From Bolinopsis microptera (lineage: Eukaryota; Ctenophora; Tentaculata; Lobata; Bolinopsidae), in NCBI RefSeq assembly GCF_026151205.1, contig NC_087073.1:11749578-11813577 (forward strand): a stretch of 64,000 nucleotides of DNA, read 5' to 3'. Positions 1-13,389 of this stretch are shown piece by piece. The translations under genes and the position numbers were made by a program. Under the pieces are notes generated by a model. It was not told the origin of the DNA, searched no databases, and worked only from the letters and a program-made list of their open reading frames with translations. Every line of letters starts with the position of its first letter. Positions within the stretch are counted from its first letter, which is position 1.

Positions 1-3000
1 CTCTAATAACTGCGAGTCTCGAAGATTGCCCAGCCCATTTAACACCGTTGTAACCCAGACAAGGAAAAGCCCAGTCAAACGTCTCGACAGTGGGCGCTCA
101 ATTTTGCAAACATTTTCCTGCTCGTGACGTCACAAGTTGAGATGTGAACGTTACACTCTCATTTACACACTGGGCCACCACGCCCGATGCAGTGTGTGTA
201 TTTATATAACACGGTGTGAGCTATTTTTAGAACTTGTTAGCCTGATTTCTGACGTTGAGTATTGAGTTTGCGTGTAGGCCTGGAATGTACAGTGTAATGA
301 GATAATTATTATAACTGGATTGTGTAATTACGGCACTGAATGTGGAGTAATACGAGAATGCCCATATCACGCATATTTAGCCTCTTAAATCTTGATAAGA
401 CCGTCAACAAAAGAAACAAAAGATTTCAATATCTGATGAGACTAAAATGTACACGTGTATCTTGCTCCCTAACGACCTAACCCTCGTTTCACGTACGTGG
501 TACGGTTTAGGCCTGGTATGAAACGTTTACATAACAATACCTCCCAGTTATCTGTACAGAATGTAACATTTAGCTGATCACTAGTATAGTGGCATGTATC
601 TACAGTGGAATGTATCTCTGAGCTGGAATGTTTCTAGAGTGGTATGCAGTACACTGCCGCTGCACTGGAAGTGAGGAGCTCTCAACCTGCCCTGACATGA
701 TCCACAATTAGTACAAATATTAGTATGCAACATTCTAGAGCTTAGTACACCACTTTTTTACATGTAATAAATCATTACAATATCTCAGCGATCTTCTCTT
801 AAAGCGTGAGCACGTGAAAAATACTGATATTGAGATCACAAGTTAAGCAATCTCGTGATTGAAGAGATCAAGGAAGCTTTAATGTCACGTGTCACGAGGG
901 GGCCATTTCACACCACTTAGTTTTAAAGTCAGTGGTAAAAGTCAACAGTTACATCACATGAAGACAGCGGCGGATGTTGTCGTGTATGACAAGGTGTGTT
1001 TTAAAGTGACGTATCACTCTCTCGTGATATGACGGAAGTTACCGTTTGTAATGTGATACTTCAATTCTATCTTCTTTTACCAACACCTCTAATTCAGAGT
1101 CCTAAAAACCCCCCTTCTTATCATTTGATTGTTTAAAAGTTGAGTAATTTTATATCATATTAATCTCATTTTGCACAAAAAACTGCCCAGAGCAGGATAA
1201 ATTTAGCTCATCTTTATACCGAATCTAAGCTAGCACTGTAGGCTAGGATGAGGTATATATATAGATGTGATGTGCACAGTGCACTATATATAACAGTGCA
1301 GTATGACCTGTATATAACTACCCGTTTCCTGTCAGGTACCAGATACACAGAGAGAGAGAAAGAGCTATAATTACACACACTTGCAGCTAACTTGTATCTG
1401 CAGCCGTCTGCTATACACAGGTGTAGGGTATTGTGTGTAAGTGTAGGGTATCGTGTGTAAGTGTAGGGTATTGTGTGTAAGTGTAGGGTATTGTGTGTAC
1501 TTGTGTAGGGATTTGTGAGTAAGTGTAGGGGTGTTGTGTGTAAGTGTAGGGGTGTTGTGTGTAAGTGTAGGGATTTGTGTGTAAGTGTAGGGGTGTTGTG
1601 TGTAAGTGTAGGGATTTGTGTGTAAGTGTGTAGGAATGGCCTGGCTGGAAGGTATGTGACTAGTGACTCACGTGGAGAGAATAAGAGGTAAATTTAATAG
1701 TGGATATCACAGAAAGGAAATATGAGGAGGGGCAGGGAATTAGAAGTGGTCTGGTATGACGGGGAGAATGGAAAATATGTCATTGGTCGGTTCCTTTGTG
1801 TACATATAACGCGGGCTATCAGTGCCTTTACATCATCACACTCAGGGATAATGTAGCCCCGGCCACACAATATGACGCCATAATGAAAAGTGTTCATTAC
1901 GTAGTTGAGCACTAATCACGGAAGTTGGTATGTACGAGGTACTGTGTCTGCAGAAGTGTTGTCTAGCACCGGATTATCCAGTGTGTAAGCATTGTAAAAC
2001 TGGAACCATGCCAAGTAACGAGCGAGCCAGCTCACTGAAACCTTGTCTTAACTTTGGGTTATCATTATTGGTCATTTTCAGAAGATGTAGAACTTCAGAA
2101 GCCAAAATGTTTGGTAAGTTTAGTCACAAGTCGATGAACAAGATGTTTGTTTACCCCTTATGTAGGGGGGAGTCAGATGATTTAATTTCTCAATTGGTCA
2201 CGTGACAGTCAAGTCATTACATTAACAGTAAGCTCTCCCTCTCAGCAAGGCCGAGAATTCCCAGTACCCCAACACTCTGCTCTTCAAAGGACAAATTCCA
2301 ATTTTCAGAAACCTAATCGTGGTCTAAACTCTAAACAGAATTTGTTATCAAAGAACTTTCAGTCCGAACTAACTTTTACTTCATTCCATCCCTATTCTGT
2401 ATAGTATTACTTGAGAGATAAAACTTGACAAGATAATTCCGTGGAAATTTAACCCGCACATCCTGATATAGCCGAACCGTAATTGGATTGCGTAATTTTC
2501 AACCTCTTGAGTTCTATAAGAATGTTTTTGAACACCATGCACTCTGATCTACAGGAAAGTAACTAAGTTTCCGTCTTGACACCCGGCCAACACCATCATA
2601 AGGCACTGCATACAGAAACAAGCTTTCAACGTGTTATACGGCAGAACATGCGAGTAGTTCTAGATACCGCAGGTTAAAGTTAAACTTTAACAAATCGCCA
2701 TATTAAGATAACTTATTTGCAGGAACTTCCCGGATCATTTATATCGGAGTTTGGATTGAGGAAGAGATTATATTGGGGAATATCCGTCAACATTATTTTA
2801 TGTTTTTTTTTCCACACATATCTGTGATCTCAAAAGAATAACTTTTGTAAGGAGTACAATTAAAAATACGAACTTTATTTTAACGAATATTTTTACCATC
2901 TGAACAGAAAAATAAAGATAACAATAAAATCTAGCTTTTAAACCTTCTCTTTTAAGGTTAGGCAAGTTTCAAATCACAGCGATATCGTATATATGCGAAA

Positions 3001-4240
3001 TTTGGTTTATTTTTACTGGTAATATCCTTTTATAGATTAATAGGTTCTTTAGTTTAAGTCATGTAATGATGCAGATGGTCAACAATGTTAAATGTAAACA
3101 TAATACTTCTTCAAACTTCATACATAGTTCATACACAATCTAAATTCCTAGGAATACATTCATCTCTTTGCCAGTTCGTTATTGTATTTGTAAGAATAAT
3201 TTACCACTTTTAACCCTATCGAAATTAAGTAAAAATATCGGGTTGGAGTGATGTATAATCATGGAACATCCTTTTCCCTCAAACACGTCGACAATATTTG
3301 TTTGCCTGTAGACGAACCAAAAGCTATTTAGAAAGATCGTTTATTGCAAAAATTAAAAAGTGAAAATTGAGATACACATTGATATTTTCAGATCTTTAAG
3401 AGGATCGGAAAGCTTTTGGTTGGGCTTATGGCGCTGTTAAACCAGGAAAATAATTAGATTTGATGTTTTATATTTTAACGTTTCAGACAGACTTGTAATT
3501 CTACCGTTTAACCCGAATACCATTTCGATCTTAAGTGGCGCACTGCCCGGTCTCTTAATTAATCTACGTCATAATACTACATTTTTATAGCCTACTGGTG
3601 ACGAAAAGACAATAGACATAAATACAACTCTACCTCATATTTGGTCGCATCCCTTTAATTTGTAAGCCCCGGAGAATGTTGGGGCCTCCCCGGCCCCAGT
3701 CGATCTTTGTTCGTGTGGGGTCTCCAAATTTTCATGTTAAACAATCACCGTGTTTGCGATAAACTTATAGCAAAGATCGAACGAGTTTGAAAACTCGATA
3801 CATAACCATGCAAATATTGTTTTAAGTAATAATGAGAATCACTTACTTATATTCGTAAATCTACTGTATTTCAAATCAGTACAAAATAACAATGATGATT
3901 TGATCCGTGGCTCACGTAATAATAAGAAAATTGAAGTGGACGCATCGGATAAAAGATGGTACAAGTACAGACTGGGTGTGGTCTCCAAATTCTGCTCATC
4001 AGCATTAGGAAATTGGGTAAATCTTAAATCCAACCCACAACTGACACTCGCAAACAAACGACAGTAGTTTAAACGGAGTATGACTCGACTGTACAGTCCG
4101 ATGTACGCACTGATAGAATAGTCTAGAGTCCGCGTGCGAACGGTAAATCTCCAATCTCTGAGTGAGCCCAATTCAGTTCATATAACTACCCTTTATATTG
4201 TTTGTTAGTTTGGGAACACAGTTGGGGGAGCACGGCGCGG
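1..4240. other. Intergenic stretch without a supported gene
   Basis: No exon with convincing splice sites or a recognisable protein was found on either strand. The open frames here (for example 1694-1912, 1930-2205 and 3839-4171) are short, have no domain signature and no plausible neighbouring exons. The only clear structure is the minisatellite at 1421-1637. The last part, near 4192, lies just beyond the ZFAND-like stop codon and probably contains that gene's 3' UTR. Confidence 0.6.
1421..1637. repeat. Minisatellite, about 10 copies of a 20-21 bp unit
   Basis: Tandem copies of GTGTAGGGTATTGTGTGTAA and close variants (GTGTAGGGATTTGTG..., GTGTAGGGGTGTTGTG...) run head to tail. The first four units are nearly identical; later units alternate between two variant types, which suggests higher-order duplication. 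The core GTGTAGGG resembles a degenerate telomere-like word but is not TTAGGG. Confidence 0.9.
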
Positions 4241-6901
4241 TTAGATCTTGCGGATTTTGGCTCCCACCACTTGAGGGTTCTCTTTCTCGAGCTTGGCGCG
4301 GCCGTCGCTTTTGTAGTCGAAGGAACACTGGTGCTGGTCCGAGTAGCGGTGCAGTCCGCAGAATAGGTTCTCGCATCTGCACTTGAAACCTGAACAGTGA
4401 ACGTGTTATACTCTGAGTGGGTTTAAAGTTAATTGACAGGTGAAGTGCTAATTAAGCTTGTTAAGATATTGTTAAATGAGGAATACACGTCTAATATAAC
4501 ACTTGAAACAACACCGACTTAAAGCAAGATCAGAGAACACTTATTATGTATTGTCTCTTGAATAATGAGATACAGAAGTACATTGTACACAACTTATTAG
4601 TAATTTCACTGGACAAAGAAAATAAATGATGTCTTGTGATCGGATCAATTAATTTTGCCGATGCTGTCATTCTTCGCTTCCCACCGCTTACACACAGCAG
4701 TTAATAACAGAACTGAAGCCGTTTATGGAAGTGTAATAGTGCAGAGCGGTGAGTGTACTACTCATAATGGCATGTAGTTATAAAGGAGAATACCGGGAGA
4801 GTGTTGCGTACTGTGTACAACATGTTTTAACACACAACCTCGCACTGTTTCTAAATTAAGACTCTCCCAGTTTTGTTTGATTTATTTGTAACTTTCAGCA
4901 TTCACCACTGTGAAAATCTAATTTGTTCCTTTACATTAGATCAATGTCGGAGTGCCGCCGCTAAAAGGAACAACACAATAGCACTTTTATAAAACAGCAG
5001 GTCTATTTTTAACACACACCGCGTGTTTTACAGCCGGACACACACACAACTCCTCCTGGGCACGAACAAGTCATCTTAAAACCGAACCCTGAGGCTCTAA
5101 ATACCACAGAGTAATTAATTAACGTGTAAGAATGACCTGCTCTCCGCTGTCCTGTCTAATAAGTCTGGAGCTTCCTTACTGAACCTATTTGTATCCGTTA
5201 CATCACACACTGACCAACACTTTTACCTATTACCACTTACTGAGACAAATACACACATTATATACTCGCTAATAACATAACAGAGATACACGCACACACA
5301 CGCACACACACACACACGCACACACACGCACAGAGACTACATTAGAGCGTTATGGTAAGTTCGTTAGTGATCACAACATGCTGGTGTCGTATGATATGCA
5401 CGGTTACGAGTGACTACTCTCTCTCTCTCAGCTGTACACACCGTGTGTAATGTGTACAGTAATTACAGCATGCTTTGTGTCTCTTTTGCCAATTCCACTA
5501 TACACTTACTTCTACCTGCATAATTTATGCGCATTTTGGCCTGTTATATTTACAAAGTGTTTTGTCGGATAGAAGACAGGTTGCCATGGCCCGCAGATAA
5601 ATTATCAGCTAGCTAATCAGTGAGTGTAACGAGTGTAGAATGTGAAGGGTGGTGATTGTGGGTGTTTGAAACGCTACACCACTAACCACCGCACTGTCAA
5701 CAACAGGGCCTCTCTTTAAACGGAGGTCACAAAAACATTGCGGTCTCTCTCTCGATCATGTGATAAGTTCTTGTCACTATTGTTCAGATCCTTCAGCACC
5801 ACCTATCTCTGTGTCAGTAGCAAATTATCTCACTTATCCCAAATATGGTCTTAATTAGATCTCACTTTTGTATCGGATCTGTGCTTGGAGTCTCATAATA
5901 TGACACGATAGTACACGTTTTATGAGAGGTCGCCACATAGCTCTCTAACATTTACCTTTACGTGTCTCTTTTCATGATAGAATTTCGATGTAAATGTCAT
6001 GCTTCAGTCTCAAGAGGTATTTAAATGTATTTCCATGAGCTACTGCTGATTGAAGCTAAAGTATGAGTAAAAGGCGGGGCACTAAAACACGGCATTTTAC
6101 AGAAAAATCATCGCTAGCTAAAGCACAACTTCCGGACCTACGTACTTTACAAATAAATACAGAATCAGAGTGCTGTATTTGAAAGAAAGTTTTAAAACTG
6201 ACCAGTAAGTCCCACTTTCTTGTTGCAGGTAAAGCATCTGTTTCGACCCTTGGAAGGGGATTTGCCCTTGTCTTCGGGGGGCGTGACGGAGAGTTGAGAG
6301 CTCGGTGAACTGGCTAATTCCTCAACTACGTTGTTCATCACTGGTATTGGTATATCGTCTGTAATAATAAACATTGTTAGATTTAAAATAGCTTCGGCAT
6401 TATTGTCAGGTTAGATTTTATTTTAAAACTTAAAAACAGTCGCATCGGGTAATTTTGGTAATTTGAGACAATTTCAGATGTGAGTAATTAAGGAATTTCT
6501 TACTCTTTAAAGGAGCGTTTGAGGGTTCTGAAGTGGTTGAAATTGCGGTTGAAACTGGAGTTACTACTGAGGGTCCGGAATTATGTTGGTCATTTTGTTG
6601 GGCGGCTTTCTTCTTAAGATTGTCTTTGAAGCATTTCGAGCACATTCCATCGAAACTAGCATTTCCAAAGAAGCCGCATCCCTGAAGATATATATCTGTT
6701 ATAATCACAGTATCTTGTTATGTAGTAATGAAGGTGTATATTGAGATTAAGGCTAAAAATTGCCCAAAAAACTTCGTTAAAATATTCAAGATAGGGTTTA
6801 TTATATATAACTAAAGGTTTTGTTCTAAATTTAGTATTCTGTTATTCAGGGTTAAATAAGCAACTAACCTGAGTGCACAGTGAGCTATCCAGCCTGTCCA
6901 T
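4241..6901 (-). CDS. ZFAND5/6-like A20/AN1 zinc-finger protein (4 exons)
   Basis: Exons on the minus strand are 6901-6869, 6681-6504, 6358-6203 and 4389-4241, giving about 171 aa. All junctions are GT-AG and in frame. The A20 finger near the N terminus has Cys 9, 13, 25 and 28 (C-x3-C-x11-C-x2-C, with the GCGFFGN core). A Ser/Thr/Pro-rich linker follows. The C-terminal AN1 finger is split by the last intron: [13 protein letters not shown] joins to [20 protein letters not shown], keeping all Cys and His ligands. The end [14 protein letters not shown] is typical of ZFAND5/6. Known family role: ubiquitin binding through A20, and stress-linked proteasome and NF-kB modulation in the cytosol. The third intron is about 1.8 kb and holds a CA microsatellite. 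ZFAND5 and ZFAND6 cannot be told apart here. Confidence 0.93.
5288..5333. repeat. CA/GCAC microsatellite
   Basis: A run of CA dinucleotides with interspersed CGCA lies inside the third intron of the ZFAND-like gene. Confidence 0.9.
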
Positions 6902-9030
6902 TGGTGTGGCTGCGCTGCAGCAACCGACACCTTACTTACTGTAGTTAAATAGAAACATGAGCTATTAAATAAATAATATAAATAAAGTCAAATATGAAGA
7001 ATATAAAACAGTTTGAAAGCAAGCACAATAATGTAAATAACACAATTTAAATATACAGGATTACATTTTAAATTATTTTATTAAATTATAATATGATCAT
7101 GGAAAACTGTTTCTGTGAACTTGCAAGATGTTGCAAGATCCAATTGATACAAAACTTGACCTGTAGCCACCTGGATCAAATACAACACCTATAAAATACC
7201 AAGAACTCCCTTGTATATATAGATGAAGAATTCATCAGACACATTTAAGATTTGTAGACATTAGTCTGTGGAAAAACTTAGACAAGTCGAATTCTAGTTC
7301 TAGTAGGAATAATTTTTCCAGAGATAAAATGGCAAAAGTCAAGATAGTGACAATGATCTGGAAGACAGTCAGAAGTCTACCAGCTGTTGTCCACAATGAA
7401 GCTGCTATCAAGGTGATCCAAGAATATTTTGCGGTATTTGTTTAGATACCCTTGCAGTTACATCAAGTGGTGAAATAAAGTACAGAATTATATCAGTGCA
7501 CTGCCAAAGTAAGTAAGCTATGTTGTGCACAGTGGTGTAACTTTGATAACCTGCTGACTAGGTTATTATTCTCATCGATATTTTAATAATATCAAGGTTC
7601 TTCCTAGTAAACTAATGAACTTGCAGTGACAGCTCAGAGACGATTCAAGTCAAACTAGTCAAACAAAAAAGGCTTAATTCCAAATGCAGCATGTAAATAA
7701 AATATTGCCATCTCTGTGACTGGCTCAATTGAATCTTAAATCAGAATCTTGAAGCTGCCTGCCATGGGCTGGGAAGAAAATTTTAAGATGTGCAGCTTAA
7801 GGCTCAACAGGGGCCTTGAGGGCCTACATCCAGTGAACAGATAATTGTGATAGAAGACTGAATATTGTTAGTTAATGTTAGAATAATAATAATAAATACT
7901 TAAGAGCAACATTCAGTCAGATCTTTCCCTATAAATAAAAACTGATGGTAAAATTTAGCTGGATTTTCTGCCTATATCACTCGTCATAATTTCAATTACG
8001 GAGACAGCAGAGATCAAAAATATTTCGTTTGACACTTACATACATCATGCACATTCAATGAGAATAAAATATAGTATAGTATAGTAATCTGTTTATAGTA
8101 CACTACAATGTAGATGTACTGAAGGGGTACCCCAAGAAGATTATTGATCTGTTGGCAGGGTCCCTGCTCATTAAAACACGATATTCCGATCATTCGGCTG
8201 AGTCAATCAACACACACATTCGAACCCTGGACTGAGTGGACCTTGAATTCTGTGCAGAAGGCCGACACTTTTCAAAATGGTATGCTCAGTGTATTGGTTG
8301 CAAGAATGATGGAGGAAAATATCGGACAAGCTATCACATAGAGAAGATCAAAAATGGTTCGTGTCTCGAAGAAAGTGTCCATTATAACAGTTCAAAATGA
8401 TCACAGACTGCACTATAATATTGTATAGTACTATGTTTACAGTACACTACAATGTAAATGTACTGAAGCAGTATTATAAAAGATTCTTGATGGCTGAGTC
8501 ATAAAAAGACAAACAAGAATTTAAGAAAAGCACAAATTGGACCATTAGCCGTCCCAATTTATATCTAGATGTGGCTGCATGAATTTCAACATTATAAGCA
8601 CGAAGAAAACCCACAGCACACAGATAGCTCAATTAAATAGGAGAAATATTAATGACTTAAAATTTATCAATTCTGCCAACATTTAGTTCAACGCAGAAAG
8701 TTAAAACGAACTATACTAGATTTAATTGATTAATATAAAAATGTTTTCAAACAACTTATGTATACATTTAATTAAATCAAGTGATGCAATTGGCAGAGCA
8801 ACATAGACAGATAACGGGAATTGTCCACTGCTACTAATATTATATATGAAGCATTAACAATCAAATATATACACATCTACTCCATGAAAGGGGCAGGGAT
8901 GAGGTTGTAAGAAACTTCTGATAATATTTTTGTCCATTTTCTTGGCATTCGCGTTATTGTGTATTGATTAATAAAATAACTGTGAAATTTAACCGTGGAA
9001 ATTTAAATCAAACTTAGACCACAACTTTCT
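6902..9030. other. Intergenic, AT-rich; one dispersed direct repeat
   Basis: No gene is supported. A segment of about 60 bp, with core ACAGTACACTACAATGTA, occurs twice (about 8057-8120 and 8404-8475), each copy preceded by TATAGTATAGTA-like sequence. The first part must contain the promoter and 5' UTR of the ZFAND-like gene, but I see no clear core promoter signal. Confidence 0.5.
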
Positions 9031-9240
9031 TGTCATACGTTGTATGACCCGCCGCGCACGAGTGCGCGGCTCCCCCTGTATCGTGGAAACTCTACTCTTT
9101 CACCATAGTGAAACGACCGTGGGGGTTACGATCGTGGTGACCCCCACGGTCGCTTCACTATATAGTGTATACAGTATAGAGTTTCGACGATACAGGGGGA
9201 GCCGCGCACTCGTGCGCGGCGGGTCATACAACGTATGACA
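9031..9240. mobile_element. Palindromic MITE, TIR TGTCATACG
   Basis: The 210-bp segment is an almost complete inverted repeat. It begins TGTCATACGTTGTATGACC and ends with its complement. Each arm contains the GC-rich block CCGCGCACGAGTGCGCGG, then CTCCCCCTGTATCGT, and inner arms with GACCGTGGGGGT. Related ends recur at 38139-38240 and 39340-39423, so it belongs to a family. No transposase is encoded. No clear target-site duplication was seen. Confidence 0.85.
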
Positions 9241-11813
9241 AGCTGCCACTCCAATCCATATGCGCTCTTTTTCAGCTATTTTGTTTTTGCACTAAGCGAT
9301 CGAGAAAAGCAAACAAAAGAAGCTGAAGATGATGATTATTTACTCTACACTCGACTGTCAAGTGACTTTTTCAACCCGTTCTCTAGCTGGTCCTGAACGA
9401 CTATTTGAAACCCTGACCCTCTAATTTGATTCCAACCCTAACCCGGCCATATAACCCAATTTTTAACAAAGACACACGCTGAAACCCTAAACCTAACCAG
9501 AATTATAAAACTAAGTTCCTTATACTATATCATATATATTACGTGATCGAGTAATATTACGTGATCGAGACAGTTTTTTGCAAATGCACAATTGACAATA
9601 TCTCGTCAGGGGAGCATTTTAATACTTTGTTTTACTTGGGGACCCCCCGACCACAGGCTATTATGTTTCATAACAGCTCGCGATTTGGTGATTGTTGCGT
9701 CGGGTGCGATTATAAATTTTAATTTATCTGTTTATATTATTGCTTATACGTTTATTTCTGTAAATGGACCATAATTTTAGTGGTTAGGCGGGCTACTGAT
9801 CGCTATACTATTATAGCTTAGCTTTACTGGGCCGCGCTCAGCCTGTCATTCCGCCGGCTTTTACTAATTCGCTTGACGGATGTTACTCGTCTAAATTTCT
9901 TTGAAGTAGCGCGCGCCGGGCCAGACCATTAATAGGAGGTGCACGATAAAAATAAACTTGCTCGGATTTTAAAAATTTTTGTACCAGTGTTTTCTAGAGA
10001 CTGTGAGAATTTTCACAATACCAAATTTGTCATACCTTTTTGGAAAGATCAGTGAATTTCGCCTAAGTGCCATATTTGATGGTGCGCGGCTTTTGGAGCA
10101 AAAGTAGCTGTAAAAGTCGCGTAATTTGACCAAATTCGTCCAAATTTGACCATTTTTGTCGTATTATTCGGATTTATCTTCAGTTCCTTAAATGAGATCA
10201 TTCTGAAAAATTGGCGACGACCTTCCAATAGGGCTTTTACAACTGTCCGAAAAATTTGGTGGATATCGGAGTTGATATAGTGATCAAAATGGGGCAAAAT
10301 ACGCTGCTTTTAGCTGTAACATAATGTCTGTTAATTGGATATGCTTTAAATTTTCGGACACTTTCCTTGTAAGTCTATGAGTAAGCTTACCAATTTTTGT
10401 TGCAATTGGAGGTCGGGAAGGATACTCAATATTTATTTGTTTGAAGAAAATTGTGCTGGCCGAAATTAGCGCTAAAAAACCATCCTACAGTCGGCACGCG
10501 CGGCTCACTGTCGATGGCGCACTACCTACCATTAACAATGGTCAACTAATTCGCTCGCCCAAAAATTTCACGTGATTTTGGTTTTTATGGTTTTACAGCC
10601 GTACAAAACGGTTTTACATAAACCCTAATCCCAACCCTAACCCTAACCATAACCCCGAAGCTATCCATAACCCTTACCACAACCCTTACCACAACCTTAC
10701 TGGGCCGCGCTCAGCCTGTCATTCCGCCAAATCTTTATTTATTATTTATTTATGTTAATGAACATAATAGCCTGGGGTCCTCAGGTAACCACAACCCTAA
10801 CCCTAACCCGAGCCCTAAACAATCGAATTCATGTTTTACTAGCCTGTCACGTGACCAAAACGGTTTTTTGCCCATAACTCTCCAGGGAAGCATTTTTACC
10901 CTACGTCATGGGGGGTGATCGGAATCAGCGTCCAAAAGTAGAACGATTGAGATCAAATTCATACCCAAAGGGCCGTTTCACAAGAATTTTCTTAAAATTT
11001 GGCCGAGCGATTTAGTAGGAGCGCATGACATATGATCTGACGCGACGACTGACATAGCTATTGTGTATTATGTTAAAATTATACTGCACTAGCGTATTCA
11101 TTTTCAATTTGGAAACCCTTTGTAGCGAAGTGCGCTACTGGGCCTTGCCGAGCTACGAAGAATTGACATCGTCAATTAAGAATCAACCCCAGTACAGCTC
11201 CCCCTCGCATTTCTGTTTTTCGCATTTATAAACACTTTATTGTATTTGTATACTAAGTTATTGGGTGAAGACTGAAGTTATCGTGAAGTTATCGTTCATC
11301 ATACTTGGGCCTTTGATTGTTTTTGACTGATTTGAACCTTGTTAACATTTAAGCTGATTGGGTTTTGTAATAACAGATAACAATAGATTGTTGTTTTCTA
11401 CTCAGGTTATCACGTGTCACCACCTTCTTAATATTTTAAGTTTAACATTGTGACCCTGTTTACAGCAGCCCTAACAAAATATCGTGGCCTTAACACTTTA
11501 AACACATATTGTTTATTGTTGCTCGTCAACTGTGTAATCCTAGGATTAGTTTTCCTCTGTTTAAATTTTGAAACGCACCCTTTCAAATAGTTTCACTATT
11601 AGACTTTTATTTTTCCGGCTATTTTAGTTTAAATTAAAATATATACGCGTTTTGCTTTAAAAATTCAACAAGTACGAAGTATGTTCTCGTGATGTAATTG
11701 CGAAAGCCGATTAAACGGCACTCTTATCACCTAATTAGAAAATCGTTGCTTTTAATGTGATGAATTTCTTATTTGCAATTTCAATTTGACCATGAAGCTG
11801 AATTATTGAAGCT
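9241..11813. repeat. Mosaic of dispersed repeats upstream of the coiled-coil locus
   Basis: Several modules here recur at 38.5-39.5 kb: GACGGATGTTACTCGTCTAA (9877 and 38570 regions), CCATTAACAATGGTCAACTA (10530 and 38680), and AATTGACATCGTCAATTAAG (11160 and 39475). The phrase GGGCCGCGCTCAGCCTGTCA occurs at about 9828 and 10698. A block reading GGGGACC...CAGGCTATTATGTT recurs at about 9640 and 39625, and inverted at 10760. Telomere-like CCCTAA runs are interspersed. No gene is supported before 11814. Confidence 0.7.
10618..10815. repeat. Degenerate interstitial telomere-like CCCTAA blocks
   Basis: Runs such as CCCAACCCTAACCCTAACC (about 10630) decay into CCATAACCC and CCCTTACCACAA variants. 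A second short block lies near 10790-10812. The sense matches TTAGGG, the usual metazoan telomere repeat. It sits inside repeat-mosaic DNA rather than at a contig end. Confidence 0.7.
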
Positions 11814-13321
11814 ATGTGTATCACTCCCCACTACCTGCTGATCAATCTTCTCCTGGTGACGTCATGTCTTGGCACTAATCAGGTACAATTTAGCATCCCC
11901 AGAATTATAAGTTGGTGATTTCTGTCATAGTGAAAAATCCACGCTTATCTTCTTCCAGCTCCATTTGATACTCAAAACATCTCCTGGCGACCAGCGGACA
12001 ATGTCCGCCGGACACATTTCAGTTTTAACCTTAATTTTATGACTCAAATCATCTCACAACTATGGCAATACTCTATTGCCATAGTTGTTCACCTCAGCCT
12101 ATCACTTAGTGCTTTCTTGATCTTCCAGTACTAAATATGAATACTTCAGGAACTGAACATAGACTATGTGGTTGTAACCGTAAGTGAGCTTACAAATCTC
12201 AAAGGAGAATTGGAACAGATGAAAATGTCACTGTCTCAGGAAATTGAGTTGGTGAAGAAAGAACGTCAGCAGATGAAACATTTATCAAATCTACAATTGG
12301 CAATAGTCAGGGGTGATGTTATGAAGAATCGGGCAAAGATTGAAGAAAGCAAGGAAAAGATTAACGTGATTCAAGAAAATGTTGGAGCTAACATGGAAAA
12401 GATTGACGTTATCCAAGAAAATGTTGAACATAACAAAGTAAAGATTGACGTTATCCAAGACAATGTTGAAGAAAGCAAGGAAAATATTGACGTTATCCAG
12501 GAAAATGTTGAAGAAAGCAAGGGAAATATTACCATTATCCAGGAAAATGTCGAAGAAAGCAAGGAAAAGATTAACGTGATTCAAGAAAATGTTGGAGCTA
12601 ACATGGAAAAGATTGATGTTATCCAGGAAAATATTAAAGAAAGCAAGGGAAATATTACCATTATCCAGGAAAATATTGAAGAAAGCAAGGAAAAGATTGA
12701 CGTTATCCAAGACAAAATTGAAGAAAGCAAGGGAAATATTACCATTATCCAGGAAAATGTTGAAGAAAGCAAGGAAAAGATTAACGTTATTCAAGAAAAT
12801 GTTGGAGCTAACATGGAAAAGATTGACGTTATCCAAGAAAATGTTGAAGATAACAAGGTAAAGATTGACGTTATCCAAGACAATATTGAAGAAAGCAAGG
12901 GAAATATTACCATTATCCAGGAAAATGTTGAAGAAAGCAAGAAAAAGATTGACGTTATCCAAGACAATGTTGAAGAAAGCAAGGAAAAGATTGACGTTAT
13001 CCAAGAAAATGTCGAAGAAAGCAAAAGAAATATAACCGTAATCCAGGAAAATGTTGTAAGTAACAAGGAAAATATTAAAGGTAACAAGGAAGAGATTGAG
13101 TCCCAAGCTAATCTGGTCAATATATACGAGAGGATGGTTTACCATGTAGATTGGGAGATGAAAAACATGGTGAAGTTCACAAAACAGCTGCAGGAGGATA
13201 TACAGTCGATGGAAAGTGGTGGCCTGTTAAAAAGAGACGACTTGCTCGAAGTGGAGATGGAGGTTAAGGGGGTGAAGCTGGAGATCGATCAAATAGAAAG
13301 TGATATCAGAGGACTACCAAG
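11814..13321 (+). CDS. Unit A: signal-peptide exon plus coiled-coil repeat exon
   Basis: Exon A1, 11814-11882, encodes 23 aa with a hydrophobic signal-peptide core (YLLINLLLVTSCLG) and ends in phase 0 before GTAC. Exon A2, 12150-13321, starts after CTTCAG in phase 0 and ends CCAAG|GTAAGG in phase 2. A2 begins with a SELTNLKGELEQMK-type segment. It then has about 17 copies of a 14-aa unit (consensus VEESKEKIDVIQEN) encoded by 42-bp repeats at about 12340-13080, and ends in a non-repetitive coiled coil. Fourteen residues are two heptads, with I/V at regular a/d-like positions, so a long secreted coiled coil is expected. No 3' exons of its own were found before unit B. Its donor phase fits the exon at 17162, which would give about 531 aa. 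It could be an alternative 5' unit of the same gene or a tandem paralogue that lost its 3' end. Confidence 0.75.
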
Positions 13322-13389
13322 GTAAGGATGCAGATTTTCATTACTCTTTCAGAATGCAGAAGTACAGGGTGAAATTATGATTAAAGGGT

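Noticed and set aside
1694-2205. Small ORFs at 1694-1912 and 1930-2205
   Set aside because: No domain, no splice context, chance length in non-coding DNA.
4198-4386. Plus-strand ORF over the ZFAND-like last exon
   Set aside because: Shadow of the minus-strand AN1 finger exon, which has all zinc ligands and a proper splice site.
10618-10815. True chromosome end
   Set aside because: The CCCTAA runs are short and degenerate, surrounded by dispersed repeats, and followed by more than 50 kb of genes.
12291-13145. Long minus-strand open frames antisense to the unit A repeats (and 15213-15827 antisense to unit B)
   Set aside because: They are created by the tandem repeats: a stop-free 42-bp or 21-bp unit keeps several frames open. 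The plus-strand frame has a signal exon, splice phases and homologous starts; the antisense frames have none.
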